From Maylandia zebra (taxonomy: Eukaryota; Chordata; Actinopteri; Cichliformes; Cichlidae): a stretch of DNA of 64,000 nt. This document shows, piece after piece, positions 12,703-27,700 of this stretch. Position 1 is the first letter of the stretch. Each line of letters begins with the position of its first letter. The position numbers were made by a program, and so were the translations under genes. The DNA lies in the NCBI RefSeq assembly GCF_041146795.1, contig NC_135174.1, positions 17,690,878 to 17,754,877 of the forward strand, in the 5' to 3' direction. A model generated the notes under the pieces. That model did not search any database, had not been told where the DNA came from, and worked only from the letters and a program-made list of their open reading frames with translations.

Positions 12703-15700
12703 CACACGCACACACGCACACACACACGCACACACACACACACAAGATGTTGGTTATCAAAAAAAAAAATTTCCTTCCTGGAATTCAAAAGGAGTTTTAA
12801 CCACTTTGGCATGAACTCAGTCACTTCAAGGAACTCATTACAGAACATAAGTGTTAAATTTGCACAGTACATCTTTAAAATGCAGCCTTGGGACAATCAT
12901 CTGTTACCTTGTGGTTGTAGGAGTCGGCTACATAGAGCAAGTTTTGTTCGGAAGCCCAGGCAACACCGAGAGGATGCTGGAGTTTGGCATCCACCCCTTT
13001 CCCGTCCATATCCCCAAAAGCAAAAAGGTTCTGTTTTGAACAATACAAAACACTGGTTAGAGAAAAAAACATATTATCGACTAAAATTACAAAACACCCT
13101 TAACTGCATTGAAAACGAGACAGGAAACTGAAGAAAGCCGAAGCCTTTTCTATCTTATGAATGATGAATTTTATACATAAAAAGATTAAGACTGTGAGAT
13201 AAATCATTTTATTTTTTTGTGTGTGCCATGATTCATTTGAAACTAGCATGACCAAACAGATAATCCCATCAACAACCAATTTGTAAGAAGCTGTGATAAC
13301 ATTTCGATAAATTGGTTATAATTTTGTATCAGCTCTGTAAATAACAACAGCAACAGAAAAGGACCATGATAACAATCTTCAAAGTCTCATGATTCTCCTG
13401 GCTCGCTGACTAAACAGCTACAAGGTGTTTACAACAACAAATCCTTGGAAATGTAAAATCCACTGAGTGAAAGCCAATAGGTTTAAATCCATTATCTAAC
13501 TGCACAAGTGTGAGCTTGAAACATCTCAGCAACCCAACCAGACTTCAGCTGAAGAACGAGGTAAACAGAATTTGGTCGAGTTCAAAAAGGAGCTGGAGGA
13601 CCTGGAGCATGCTCGTAGATGTTCTCAACATTAAAGGGGTTGTGCACCATGAATTCACCTCCCAGACTTGAGAATTTGCAATGCAGACAACCTAGACTGA
13701 AATGGGGAAAAAACGCAATCTTCAGTCACTGGTAATTAAACTAGCTAGATCCAGCTACGTGCAGCTTCATCCTCTACCCCCTGAAAATGGAAATCAGTAT
13801 TTTGTTGCAGACGACAGTAATCAGAAGAATGGTTGCCAAGGATGCAGAATTATTCTCGAGTGTGAATAAAGTGCTTTAAATGCTCAACTACAGTAGAAAA
13901 GTGTTACATAAGAAACAGTCCATTTACTATCAAAGACATGAAGTCAGCCGCCACATCAGAAGCAGTGCAAAAAAGATGCTGAATCTAAAATCAGATACGT
14001 TTTTTGATTTGGAAAATATGGAAAATAGGATGGAAAATAAAAGTCTAGCTTTTATTTTTATTTTAGTTAACTAAAATGTTTTTTCATCTCTACTTTCAGT
14101 TTAGTGTTAGCTAACTGTAATAACCTTACACTGGACTGCTTTGGGAAATGTCAAGGTGGGTATATATTTTGGACTTTTAACCATTTTTTCACCCGTTTTA
14201 CAGCTTTTTCTACTGATAAACACCCCTCCCATGGCCATTCATACTACACCAAAGTAATAAAATAATAGAAAAACAGTTGTTCCCGTTTTCCCACCATCTA
14301 CTGTAGAAATGTATGTATTTTTTCACAACAGATCCACAGTAAAAAAAAAGAACATTTTAAGAGTTGCACTGACAGATTTCTTTCACATACTACATCAGTG
14401 TTTCTCTCTCATGTAAAAAAACAAAAAAAAAACAACAACACTGTTTTTTGTCATACTGTCTGTTATTATATTAAGATATCTCCAGGATTAAAGGTGCAGT
14501 TAAATCTCTGCACGGTGACTTACTCTTTATGTGTCCACAGTGTAAAATGAGTCTGACATCTCTGCTTTAGCTCAATTTGACAACTGATATTACTGTAAAA
14601 GTGCAAACATGAGAGGACGCCACCTCAGCTTCAATACTGTTTGGCTGTTCTAGATCAACTCCTTAAACATCTGTGGGCAGCTAATAGTTTCTCCCGGCTC
14701 TTCACCATGTTAAATAAACTGTATATGACTCTCTAGTTAATTACTTCCTGCTCTCATGGGGACTTACAAGCTTGTGACTTTCCAAAAATACACCAGTGCG
14801 GCAAGACAAAGAAACTACAGCAGAGCTGCTGTAAGGGTATGAAGGTATGCACCAACATTGTTTTTCAGGCTTTCCTTTAGCAACAAACAAGAGGGTCTGT
14901 GTTTACTTGTTTCTCTTTAAAGGAAAAAAACCCCATATTTTTATGCATACAAAAATAGCCCTAAACTCTGCGTGAGTGCCTAACAATGATTCATATTTGT
15001 GCAACATTTTTCTTCATAATTGTCCTAATGTTTTGTGTGGCTGGAAATGTGGCAGACTAATGTGCAGGTTTCACACTGTGTGTTTTGCGTTGATGTATGG
15101 TGACAGAGCCAAGCACAGGACACATCATCATTGAAAGTGCCGCACAAGGTTATTCTGCTCCTACAGTCTGCTTCGGAAATGGACTTTTAATTTGTCTCCA
15201 CAAGTTCATCTGTGCTGGCTTTTTCTTTCTATAAGAAGTTCACCTTTTAAAGTAGCAATAAAAATGGACAATATGGCAAACAACAAGTTGATAAATTATG
15301 TGCACTATATCATGCTGGTCTGTGAAACTTCATTAAGAGATGCTGTAACTGTTTGTTTCAAACCACATGAGCATTATAACTGGAAATAAGGATACTTGAA
15401 AAGGTATCTAGCAGAGGGAAGATGATGATGAATGGTAAATAAAGCTTTTTTTACACTATTAATTCATTCTTCCCCCATTTACTGTACACCCACCAGTGGG
15501 TCTCTCTCTCCTCCAACCAGCAACTTGACGGCTCCATCCTTCAGCGCCAGCGTTCGGATGGTGCTGCTTTCGCTATCAGCCACATACATGCAGCTCCAGG
15601 GCTCCTCTGGGGCTAAAGCCAGGCCTGAAGGCTGGGCAAAGCCTGCCTTGTGAGGGTAGGCGTTGTTCCGGTTCTCTTCGTTGCCGCTGCCCGCCCATCG

Positions 15701-18700
15701 CACACAAATCCCTGCCTTGGACTCGCTGTTCAAATGGCAAGACAATGTCATTAAATACTAGAATGCACTTCCTGATGGACAGAGTTCCAAAAAGGAGAAA
15801 ATCTGTTTGTTTTTTGTTTCTTTTAATAAAAACAAGACTGAGATTTTATCTCCTGTTTATTTGCGGTAATTAAAAAAAGATTATTACATAATGTGACCTC
15901 CTGTGAAACTTCCGACCACGGAAGACACACAAGAAGAGGAATCCATTTTCACAGTTTTAAAAGGAGAATTACAACCATGTCATTATATTATCAGAATATG
16001 TTTCGAAGCGGCCATGGCAGTCATGTACTGGTCTCTCACCTTCCTTTGGGCAGTTTTCCATCAGCTAGGAACAAAGCCCAGATCTGGTGAGTCCCTGCCA
16101 TGGCTATCCACAGCACGTTGTCTTCATCGCCGCCTACACATGAAAATAAAACGCAAAAAAACCCCACAGGATAAATATGGGAGCAGGAACTGGTGTCAGT
16201 GCTCTTGGCCATCTACCAGTCAGCCTCAGTATCATTCAACAACTACTGTGATATTTGTCCTTCGTTGTTGAGCTATGTTCTTGAGGTGTGTTTGGGACTA
16301 CAGTCTGCTCAAACACAAGGACAAAATGTGTTTTTTTCAAAGTAAAAGTAAGAAATAGATTTTTTTTTTCCAGGCAGCAAAATTATTTTTGCAAACTCCC
16401 CCTCTCCCGATCTGCTGATTGCTCAGCGTCAGAACTGAGTCAAAATATGGAGCCGTGCAGGTTTAAGACACACAGCAGCCTCTCTGACAAAGGCCATATG
16501 CACTCAGCAGATACAATACTGCCACTGTGATGAACGCACAAGCCTTACAGACATGCACGATCTCTGTTGTATTTTTAATGCAGGGCAAAGTTCAGCCTTT
16601 CTTGATCAAAACGGGTGGACTGTCAGGGATACATACTTGACTCAAAGCCAGTCTAGCACTTTATAGTTCAAAAGGTGTGGGATCCTCTTGATTTGGTTGA
16701 ATAATTTATTCATCCACATCTTGAATAAATCATGAATATGTGGATGTGTGTTTGGACGTTCTCTCAGAAGACAATGTCAGGGTACATCCATACTAATAAG
16801 AGTTTTTTTTTTTTTTTTTTTTTAAACACTCACTGTTTAAACCATACGGGTGGTGTTTAAGGAGAGATTTAGTCAGAACAGGCAGAACCTGAAAACATCT
16901 TTGCTTTCTGACTGGGTCAATGAAGCCAAAATATTAAACACACACATTTACTTAATTTCATCTTTTGAATATGCCTCTCCCATGTAATTGATAACGCTCT
17001 TCATATCACTCTGGGTTGATGTATTTGCTTTTCCATGAGTCCCAATCTGTTTTCTGCTGCCATGAACACCTTCTGTGTGTTGCTTTGAGTAACAGTTCCC
17101 CATCTTTCTAGGTCCAAGCAAAGAAATCTTTGTTTTATTTTTGCTTCCTTCATAGTATTTTCTTCAAGCACCCAGCCCTTCACTTCCTGTTTACCATGGT
17201 AAATGCATACCTTTCCCAGGGATGTTAGCACAGACAGAGAGTACTTGCAAAATTGAGCCATTTGGTACTTATAGAAGTGCCGAATGGCTCATTTTTATGG
17301 AAATTATTTTAATATTAAAAGACTGCTTTAAATTTTAAATGTATTAGTCAGGGTGTACTGAAGTTAAAGGTTCTGAGACCAGCTTAAAACCAGCTGGCTG
17401 TGGCGTAAATCAACCTGAGGCAAAAAATTAACTGCGGTAGCCCTGAAATCTTCTATGCTTAACACTTTCAATTAAGAAGATTTGTATAAATCACACAAAC
17501 ACATACCTCTACATTATGAATCGTTGAGAACAGCGCTTGCCAGAGGCAAAATAAACACCTCTGTCCAGACATACAGTTTCATTCTTTGTTTCTTTTACTG
17601 AAGGACACAATTTATGGGGACAGTTTCCTTCAAATGCAACCGCAAGATCTTACAAGAGGTGTTTAATGTTCAAGAAAAAAATAATTAAATCAATCAGTCT
17701 GCTGGTAACAAAGTAACAAACAAAGTAACAAATTTAGTTTGTCACATTTTTAAATCACAAGGAGAGCAAATAGATAAACAAACTGACTTGTATTTTTCTC
17801 CTAGGGTGAAGAAAAATAGATAATCAATGTGGAATAACAAGTGTATATGAGAGTCTGAGCTGACTGATTATTAATCTAAATTCCACATTAATGACGCTTC
17901 ATGACAACAAGATATTCACCAAAAAGAGTTTAAAAGAAAAAAGATTCCCACTTGAATTTAAAAATAAAAGTATTGTATGAAATTAATAAGCTATTAATAA
18001 TCAAGTGTATAAATAAATGCTCAAGAGAAAATAATTAAAAGGCAGGGATAAGGAGGATTTGATGTTTTAAGGAGAAATAGAAGTTTTATATTACATTGTA
18101 TAAGTGTAAACGAATGTGTCATCTAGTGTATTTGTGCCCTGAATACTAAAAGCTTGTTTTGAAGGTGAATCTTCTAAGACTCATACAAGGCAGAAAGGCA
18201 ATTAAAGTTCCTCACTGGCAGTGCCAAGCATCACATCCCAAGGAGAGCTGATTGGCTGCTGTGGTCCCATAGCCCCGCCCTCTTTGTCTGTCCCTTGAGT
18301 GCCTACTCCAGCCAGAGTGCTGACTTTTCCCTCTAACAGGTCGATCTACAAACAGATGCAGACACAGATGGTTTATTATTATTATTTATTATGGTTGATA
18401 AATATCAACAAAGACTTGAAAAAAATACTTTTTAAAACTAAAATTATTAAGACAACCTTTCGAATCAAGTGGTTTTCCGTGTCAGCCACGTATACAGTGT
18501 CCCCTTTAATGGCCACACCCTGAGGGGAGTTAAAGGAAGCTTCAGACACGTCGCCATCTTTTCTCCCGCTTTCAGGCCCTGTGACAAAAGGAAAAACCCA
18601 GCACTGATTAAAGCTTTCGATCACTTAAAGGTAATAATAAGCTCCAAATATTTATTTTTCATAATAAAATTCAGACATGTCAATATTAAATTTTTAAAAA

Positions 18701-21700
18701 ATGAATCAGAGTGGAATAATTATTTTTATTCATGACTATTCGTATGACAATTATTGCTATTTAGTCTCAGCAAAGAAGAAACTTCCTTCTTTGCTGAAAC
18801 TAAATAGGAGAAAACTTCAGAATCACGTCACGCTCTGCAGCTCGGCAAACCTTTCTTATGCGTGCACAGAGCTGATGTCAACAACACAAAAATAAAACCA
18901 ATCCTCAATTTTCTCTCCTCATTTGTCCACTCTAGGTCAGTGCCAGTTCCCAGCATGTACAAGTCCCTGCTGCTGCCAACCTCTCTGCTGGTCTGGGGAC
19001 ATCAGCCTAACTGCCATGTGGCTCCTCTGAGGGTTGTTGAGGCAGTTGCATAATGCTAAAATGTCATCATTGGCTAAATATTGCTGTTGAACTTTTACAG
19101 ATCTCACTTATTACAACACAATAGTTTTTGTATTTAATGGCCATCTAAATTGGAGCTCGTTACATCATGCCCATTTGTTGTTGTTGTTTTAAAAATGCAT
19201 TGGTGTGAAGTCTCTTACCTCCTATGACATGTAGCAGGTCTCCAGTAGAAGACACCACCAGTATTCTGTGATGTCCTGTGTCTGCTATGACAAGCCTTTT
19301 AGTACTGTTGTCTATAGCCACCTTTCCAGGAAAAGAAAGGATGCTGGGTGGCAGGGCGTCTTTGTACAGCTTGATTCCCACTGTGTGAGCCTTGAGCAGA
19401 CCACGCACCCCATAATAACGCAGAGCGCAGTCAGTGAAAAGCATCAGCCTGTCACGGTGGCCCTCACCCACCAGGGAGAAGAGCAAGTTGCCACGTGGTC
19501 CAAGTAGGACCAGCGTGGGCCAGCAGGAGATCTCCAGTTCATGCCAGAGACTCGCCTCGCTGTCGTTTACCACGGGGTGGCAGATGTCGTAGCGGAGCAC
19601 AGCGCTTCGGATGTTGTCCAGGACCTTTGAGAACATGTGCAAAAATGGTGATGAGTTCAAGTGTTGTCCTTCAATAAGGCTCCACCTGAATTTATCAAAA
19701 AGTTCAGAAACTTTTCCAAGTCTTTTAGAAAAGTCTGCATGTAGCAAAAACGTTACAAAGCTCTTACTTAGTGATTTAACTATCCCCCCAAATTACAGGA
19801 GCACAAAATACTGGTATTCAGGACAGCCCTTTTATAAGTAAAGCTTTTGCTGTTAAGTTGAAAGTCATCTTTTAAAAGACTAACTGCCCTTTACAATGAT
19901 TTTAAACAACACACAGGTTGACACATTTTGTATCAAAACACCCAAATTTTTAAACGAGTGAAATGCTGAAACATGACGTACATCATTTTTTGAAGATTAA
20001 AGGTTTAATTGTAAAGAAGCTCTGGATTTCCACTTTTAGTTTAAGCTTTGGATTTCATCTACATTTTTAGTTAAGCAGGGTAAACCAACATAAAGATCTA
20101 TTCATGAAAAGCACATAATTTCAAAGATTAGAAAAGTGGGAAAATCTGCAAGAGACATTTCAAAAACATCGGGCACATCCAGTGGAGCAATATGGAATGT
20201 CCTGAAAGAGACGGAAACCACCGAAGTACTGACCAACAGGCATTTAAACAGGCATCCAAGGAAAACAGGGGCAACTGATGACAGAGACAAATGGTGAGAA
20301 CAGTAAAGAAAAAAATAAATAAAATAAAAGTGCATAACATTATGAACAACCGCCAAAGAAAAGTGGCGAAGATTAACAATATAGAGGTCTTACTGCAAAA
20401 CACAAACTGCTTATTAGCTGTAATGAAACTGGCAAAAATGTGCAGAGAAGAGTCAGTTGGAGACAGTTTGGGACCAAAGGCTTCTGGACTTACGAAACAG
20501 CGATTTCAACTGTGAAAGTGCTTGAAAGTATGAAGAAAGAAGGCATCTGTTCATGATCCTAAACAATAAAAGCTCATCTGTGCAGCATGGTTGAGGTTGT
20601 TTCATGCCCTGGGTTTACATGGCCGCTAATGGAACAAGCTAACACATTTTTATCGAGAATCTCCTGATGATCACGATGGTAGTAACAGAGTAATTGCCTA
20701 CATCTACAGAAACACTTTGTCTTCTGACTTACGAAGAAATGCATCCATACATTTGGCCACATTATCGACGGGAGATTATTTAGGGTTTTGGAGTCAAAAA
20801 TCCAAATTTGAATCCATATGAAAATACATTTTACCTCCTGAAGAGAAGACTGAAGAAGCAAAACCCCACAGACCAATAAAGAAACAAGAAATATGATGCA
20901 ATTGCATATTGATGCATATTGATGCAGTTATTGCAAACATGGATGCAGTAATCAAATATGAAATATTTTGGCTTTAAGTTACTTGCAAAGACTGCAACAC
21001 TTTAACTGGGAGGTTTAATACAATGATACCATTATACCATTACCAACTTATTACTGTGATATTACCCATTTATTACAAACTATAACAGGGTACAGAGCCC
21101 ATCTATGTAGAGCAAATTACATATACAGTTTTTCTGCATCAGAACGCTACAAATGACTTTCCACGAACTTAGATATCATTGTAAACCATATAATATCCAG
21201 ATATTTTGTTGTTTTAATTTGTAAAACTTTGCCTGCCTGTTTGTTTTTGATAAAAAGTAGGGTAAGTACTATGCATATGAAGCATAATTTATTTCCTCAC
21301 AGTTGGAGAGTACAGATTATTCCCCTGCCAAGTTGGCAAAAGATTTCATTAAAAAAAACAAACAAAAGGGAGCCAATAGCAGAATATTAAGAGGAATATC
21401 TGAAGAACAGAGTTTCTGGTCCGGGATTGATAAAGAAAGTAAGTTCTTGCAATTTTTATATGCTGCCAAAATCTTATTCTCCTGTTTGTATACAGGTATA
21501 AAACTTCAAATTAACACCCTGGCTCCTACAGCCCTCTTTTTACTTGGAGTAATTTAAACAAAGTATAAATTCATCGGTATACATGTAGATACTTTTGAAG
21601 TATTAAAGAAAAAAAAAAGCAAAAGTTTCCCCTAAAAGTTTCCAAAAAACCCAAAACATACCTTTTCATTGGGGAATTTGGCAGAGTGCACACCAACAAT

Positions 21701-24700
21701 AACCAACCCATCTGAAAAAGAGATTAAACAGCGAACAGTGAGCGTTTAGGCAGAAAGGTGTTGCATAAGACACACATGTCACAAACGTACATGCAAAGAT
21801 GCACTAAGCACAATGATTTTTCCACTGTAAAATTTAAGAGACCTTCTATGTAAACCAACCAACCCTCAAGCATAACACATTGCAGGTTTAAGTGAGGTTT
21901 CTGGAAAAGCCATTTCTCAGTAATCATCAAAGATAAGTAAACACTATGCTTATTATACAGCTAAAGACAGAAAGTGGTTATAATTTGTGACTTTGTACAA
22001 GGGCTGCAGACTTTCAAATGTTATGCAACTGAATTGCCTAGAACTATGAATGTAACAGGCTGGTGATGTTATTTTAAACACATGCTTTTGTGGCACTAAA
22101 ACTCTCCAAAGAGTCCACAGATAGCAGATATCTTGATTAGTTTCCTAGCTTCCTTACAATCATTGTAAAACTCTCTATCGAAACAGTCACTTTTGTACTT
22201 CTGTCATTCCTTAAATCAAAAACTCGACAATACGCTGGGTAAACAGAGCCCGAGCGGAGCGGCAGAAATGTCAAAGCTACCTTGTCGCTCTGAAAATGCT
22301 TTATTCACAGGGAATCGAGCGTGATCACAGATTTTAAAAAATAAAAAAGATTTCTAACAAGTTTGATTTTGTGCAGTTTCTACTATTTACAATTTGATTG
22401 CATGCAACTGTACACAGAGCAAAACAACTTTCTAAATGGAAAAAAAGACTTGTTTTCATTAATAGAGTTACACAAGAAACAGCAAAAGAGCAACTTTCAG
22501 TGACAAGGCACTTTCAAAACACTACACACTATTTATTTAAAAAGGCGTGAATCCCATGTTTAATTTCATTATAAGGCACTGATTTGAGGGAACTAAAAGC
22601 TACAGCAAGTTTTCTGATATCTTGTTCCAGATATATGGAGCATAAAACTCTATGTGGCTTTTTCACTTTAGATTTTAATCCCAGGGACAGCCCTGAGCTG
22701 TTCAGGGCTTTAATAACCAACAAATTACAAAGCATCTAAAAACTATACAGTTGCATTAGTTCATATTTTTTAACACACACACACACAAAAAAACGCATTT
22801 CATAAATGAACCCCACCAACGCTCAAACTCGACACGGTCTGCAGCGGATTTCGTCACCCGCGGCCTCTGCCAAGCAGCGTAGCGCCGGCACAGATTGCAG
22901 TGACGATGGGTGGGTCGGGGTGGACTGTGGAGTGACTTGACAGGGTGGCTCCCACACCTCAGTGACAACAGCAGCAAACAGAATGTACCCATAGCGGTGC
23001 CAGAGATAAGGCAAGTACGATAATGTGTGGTGGCACTGCAGTCTGCGTGTGTGTGTCTTTTATGTAATGTTCAACTCACAAATGAATTTCAAGTGGCACA
23101 TCTTCCTCAGATGATACAACATTTGAATGTAAATAAATGTAATGCCTGTTTGTCATCATACAAGTTTGATTATATTTTCAGTGATATCTTTTATGCACTT
23201 TCTCATTAGGTCCATGAATCTATTATTTATTGTATGCAGCACTTTGTCTGCACTCCCCTGTAGTTTGTACCTATAACAAGAAAAAAAGAGCTAATTTAAT
23301 CCTTTTTAAGACCTCTCAAGACTTATAGATAGCCTGTTTAAAGGGCCATTAAAATGCCAGAGATTATGCTTTACATGGAGTTGCTATATATAACTGTTCT
23401 CAAACATTATTGCAGCCCTGAACATTTCTAGATATTACTTCAGAGCTGCATGTGAGAATGTAAGGCCATCAGTCATGATTTTAATGCATTTGGGAATTGT
23501 GAATGCATAAGTACAAAACAATAAACTACAGAGGGGCAGATGTATGCTGTACCTATGCTTACTTAAACTGAGTCTTGAAAGTATTTTTAGCTACTGTCGC
23601 TTCACAGCTGAGATAAGGGTCTACATGCCTAAGGAAAAGAAGCAGTTTCCCTGCTCCAACGAATATGGCCCTGAGATGCTGCTCCACAACACATGACCAC
23701 AGGACCAATTTAAATCGTGTACCTCCACTGAGGCCCAGTGCAGCTGAAGTGTGACTTTAAGAATACACTATAAATTCCTGCAGTGCTTTACTTGATCTTC
23801 CACCCATTCAACAGTAACCAAATAACGAGCAAATTCTATACTTTAAACTGTCCTCTAGCAAGTCAAAGCTAATGGTATAAGCATTTTTTAACCATATTGT
23901 TTTTACACACTAAAGACAATGAAACTGAATTATCCTGTTTGATGCTGAGCACCATGTGATCTGCCAGTGCCCAATGAGAAACTCACTGCAATGAAAAAAT
24001 GCAGTTTCTCCAGAATCTATGAGATAATGTCAAGAAATTATACTGTAAGTGACAACATCCATCAATGAAGTGTGTTATGAAAACACACCCAGGTCATCAC
24101 CTGCTTACACCTTTGCCTTTGGGGGAAGAGATACCGCACCATCAAAACCTGCATAAAGAGACTAAAAAGCAGCTTCTTCCCCGAGGCTGTGGCATCCATT
24201 ATATGTCGCAGCCATTAGACGATATTGTTATTGTTGATAAATCTCAACCCTAAACCAGTGTAAGTTTTCTAATCTGAGCTTAATAATAAGCTACTGCAAA
24301 CTCTGAATACACATAACTGAGTCATTGGACTTCATGCAGGAGGCCAGTGGTTAGCACTGTTGCCTGACAGGGTGTTTCCTGGCTTTAGCCCAATACCAAG
24401 TGGGATCGCCTCTAGCCTCAATGACCCTAAGCTGGATAAGCAGTTAAGAAAATAAATGGATGGGTGGATGAGTGAATTATTGACCCACACAGGGCACATC
24501 ATTAATAGACATTCCCATAATTATTTTTTTAAAAAAAAAGATGTTTAATTATGTTTGGCAACAGGCCCCCGACAAAAGCACAATCTTTTCTGGTTTGAGA
24601 ACAGTGCTAAAAACCAGCCCCAAATATTTTTGATTTAAATCTTCACTGGGTATGACAGAGCTTGAGGTTGAGTGCCACTGGAGGGAACCACTCATTGTTG

Positions 24701-27700
24701 CTTTCATTCTTGACGTTTATCATTTCGTTTCAATCTGCCATCGCCTGTCACAGATACAAGCCATTTCACTCACAAACATGATGTTCTTGATAAGGCAGGT
24801 TAGGGTTGAAATTCACACGAACTATCTGACTTTAGCCTTTTTTCTTTAGCAATGTGCTGAAATAGATTTACTTGGGAACATCATGCACAAGAACGCACGT
24901 CAGATATATTTCCTATCAAACAGGCAAAAGACAAACACGTGAATGAGGAAAGATGGATAAAACATGCTTTTCCAGGATGGCAGATGGATAGATGGAAAAA
25001 AATGAATGAATATCAAGCAAAGCATTACGCAGCATTACGTTATATTTAATGTGAACAGCAAGGAAAGCGATGAGCAGGGTTTTTTTTTTTAAACAATACA
25101 CAGTTTTTCTACTTTAGGATTTTCCTGGAGCTGATTAAATTAGCTGTATGGAAAGTACCTCGTAGTTAGTAGAGTATGTGCAAACCTTTTACAGAGTGTC
25201 TCTTCTCTAGTTGATGCAGGTCAGGAAGGATGTGGATGCAGTTGATGCAGCAGTAAGTGAAGAAATCCAGCAGCACCACTTTACCAGCCAGTTCCTTGTT
25301 TAAAGAGAGAGGCCCCTCCGTGTTCAGCCACTCTAAGCCTGGAGCAAATCACAGAGTGGAAAATGATGTTGTCATCTTTTTAATCATGTTTAGTCACGGT
25401 GTAGGCAAATGCTTTACACTACCATCCTAGAAGGGCTATGGATATAGTAACAAAACACCTAAAAGGCATATCTGTGGTTGGGCCTGACACAGCGTTTGTG
25501 TCACATGGGAGAAAAAGTTGGATAGTTTGATCGATCAAAGCAGTGACTTGAAAGTTCTCGTGGCCCAAGTGTTATGTTAAATACCATAAAAAGTGTTTTT
25601 GTTGTAGATTTAGATCAGCTTGTTTCACACTTCTTTCATGTGCACTCTAAATTGTGCCTGATAGCATTTGTCACGCTTAACTCGTGCACATTTGATAAGT
25701 TTACTGTCACATTTTACAGCATGGTGACTATCAAAATCCAGTACAGAGTGAAAGAGTAATACCCCTACCTAAATTTTCCATTGATAATCTTCTCAATACT
25801 TAACCTTTCAAAGAAATGTACGAAAGAAGAAGAACAAAACAAATCACATTGATTCATAATCATATCAGCCAATGGGGTACCTATGTATAGATGTGTGCTT
25901 TTTTAGTGATGAATCTAGTTAACATTTATTATCTTTCAGTGTTTAGCCCCAAAGGGTTTTTTTGGCTACACAAATCTCCACTTCATCTCCTTTTTTAGAT
26001 CTCTTAAGTGCACTTCCACACGGTGTTTTGCAAAAAAGCTTCATGACACCTTGTTCTTGTTGATGAGATAATTCTTTAGAACTCCAACAGTATGTTTGAA
26101 TTGTTGCTGCAGAATGAATTTGGGACCGATCATATGCCTCGCTGTTGGTATGCTGCAGCAGATAAGAATCTACCCCCCCCAAAAAGAAACAAACAAAAAA
26201 ACAAAACAAAACAAAAAATCACATGCATAAAAGATTAGCACAGTACGGAGCAGCTTAAAGGCTCCTTTTCTTCTTTATCTCTGACTGCGTAGAACAGAGT
26301 TCAATTAGATAAATTTAGATGAATTCTGAATTAAGAAAAAAAAAAGAAGCACGTGTTGTGGGGACCTTGTTATGTTCACATTGAGCCTTGTGTGACTCTA
26401 GCATTTGATGTTCTAACAGTAGATCACCACCTACTGGTGTGGTGAAATATTGTCAATATGCTGCATCCCTCAGCAGCAGACCCAAGTTTCCCACAACTAA
26501 ACTTTAATTACATTAGCAATTAATTGGGGGGCAATATATACAATATTTAGTTAAATGCATTTGTTTTATTTTTTGTTTAGAATAGAATAGAATAGGATTT
26601 GATTGTTTTTATATTCTTATGCATATAAAAGACAAGTGGATGCTGTTCCGACTATTAAAACCAAGGAACCCTGCATGTTCAGTGGCTAACAACTTATGCC
26701 CAACAACTTATCCACTTATGTAAACTAGGGCTAATCAGATTGCAAAACATTGACTCAATATGTGAGATGGTGGTAAAGCTCAAAAAGATTTTTAGCTTTC
26801 TGACCATTCAAGTACAGAAAAGATCAGATGCACTCCATCTTGTGGATCTAGAGAAAGCATATGACAGGGTGCCAACACAGGAACTATGGTGCCACATGAG
26901 AAAGTGAAGAGTGACAGAGAAGTTTGTGAGGGTGGCGCAGGGTACGTCTAAGAACAGTGTGCAGCAGTTGAGATATATATAGGTTAAAGTTTCATCAGGG
27001 ATTGGCTCAGAGCCCCTTCTTGTTTACAGTGGTGATGGATAGGTTAACAGATGAGGTCAGGCATGGACTATGATACTTGCAGACGACACTGTAATCTATA
27101 AGGTGTCGAGATAGTGAAGGTGGATGAGTTTAAATACTTTGGGACAACCATCCAAAACAGCGGACAGTGCACAAGAGTGGTAAAGAAGATAGGGTGGAGT
27201 GGGTGGAGACGAGTGACTCGGGTGATTTGTGACAGAAGGATAATAGCAAGAATGAAAAGGAAGGTTTACAAGATATTAGTGAGCCCTACTGTGAAGTACT
27301 GCATTGACAAATTGACATATTTTACATATTATTAAATTACATGAATGCCTGTAATTTTTCTTCCTCTTCCGGAATAGATAAGGTAGCTAGCTAATTAATT
27401 GACAGACTATGAAGAACTTGTGTTTAAGGGTTACAAGGCGTGTGGTGCTGTAACGTTAGCTTTTAAAAGGAAAGAGAGCTCTTCCTAAGTAGACTGCAAT
27501 TGTCCAACATTCTTAATGTATATATGAATGAACATGCCGAGTCCTGTAGTGACGAGCAGAGTTGGCAAACTCAAGTCAAACTGCTACGAAAGAGAGGCGA
27601 AGTGTTTAAGCTAAAGCTCTAACCTGTCTGGAAATCGGGTATCTTCAGGTCCTCTCTCTCGTCTAACTTTTTTAGATATTGTTGAACGAGATCTTCTTTT

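Noticed and set aside
12370-12896. Two minus-strand frames rich in Cys/Val/Ala (123 and 87 codons)
   Set aside because: They are translations of the (CA)n microsatellites around nhlrc2 exon 10; only the true exon part, 12436-12645, is coding.
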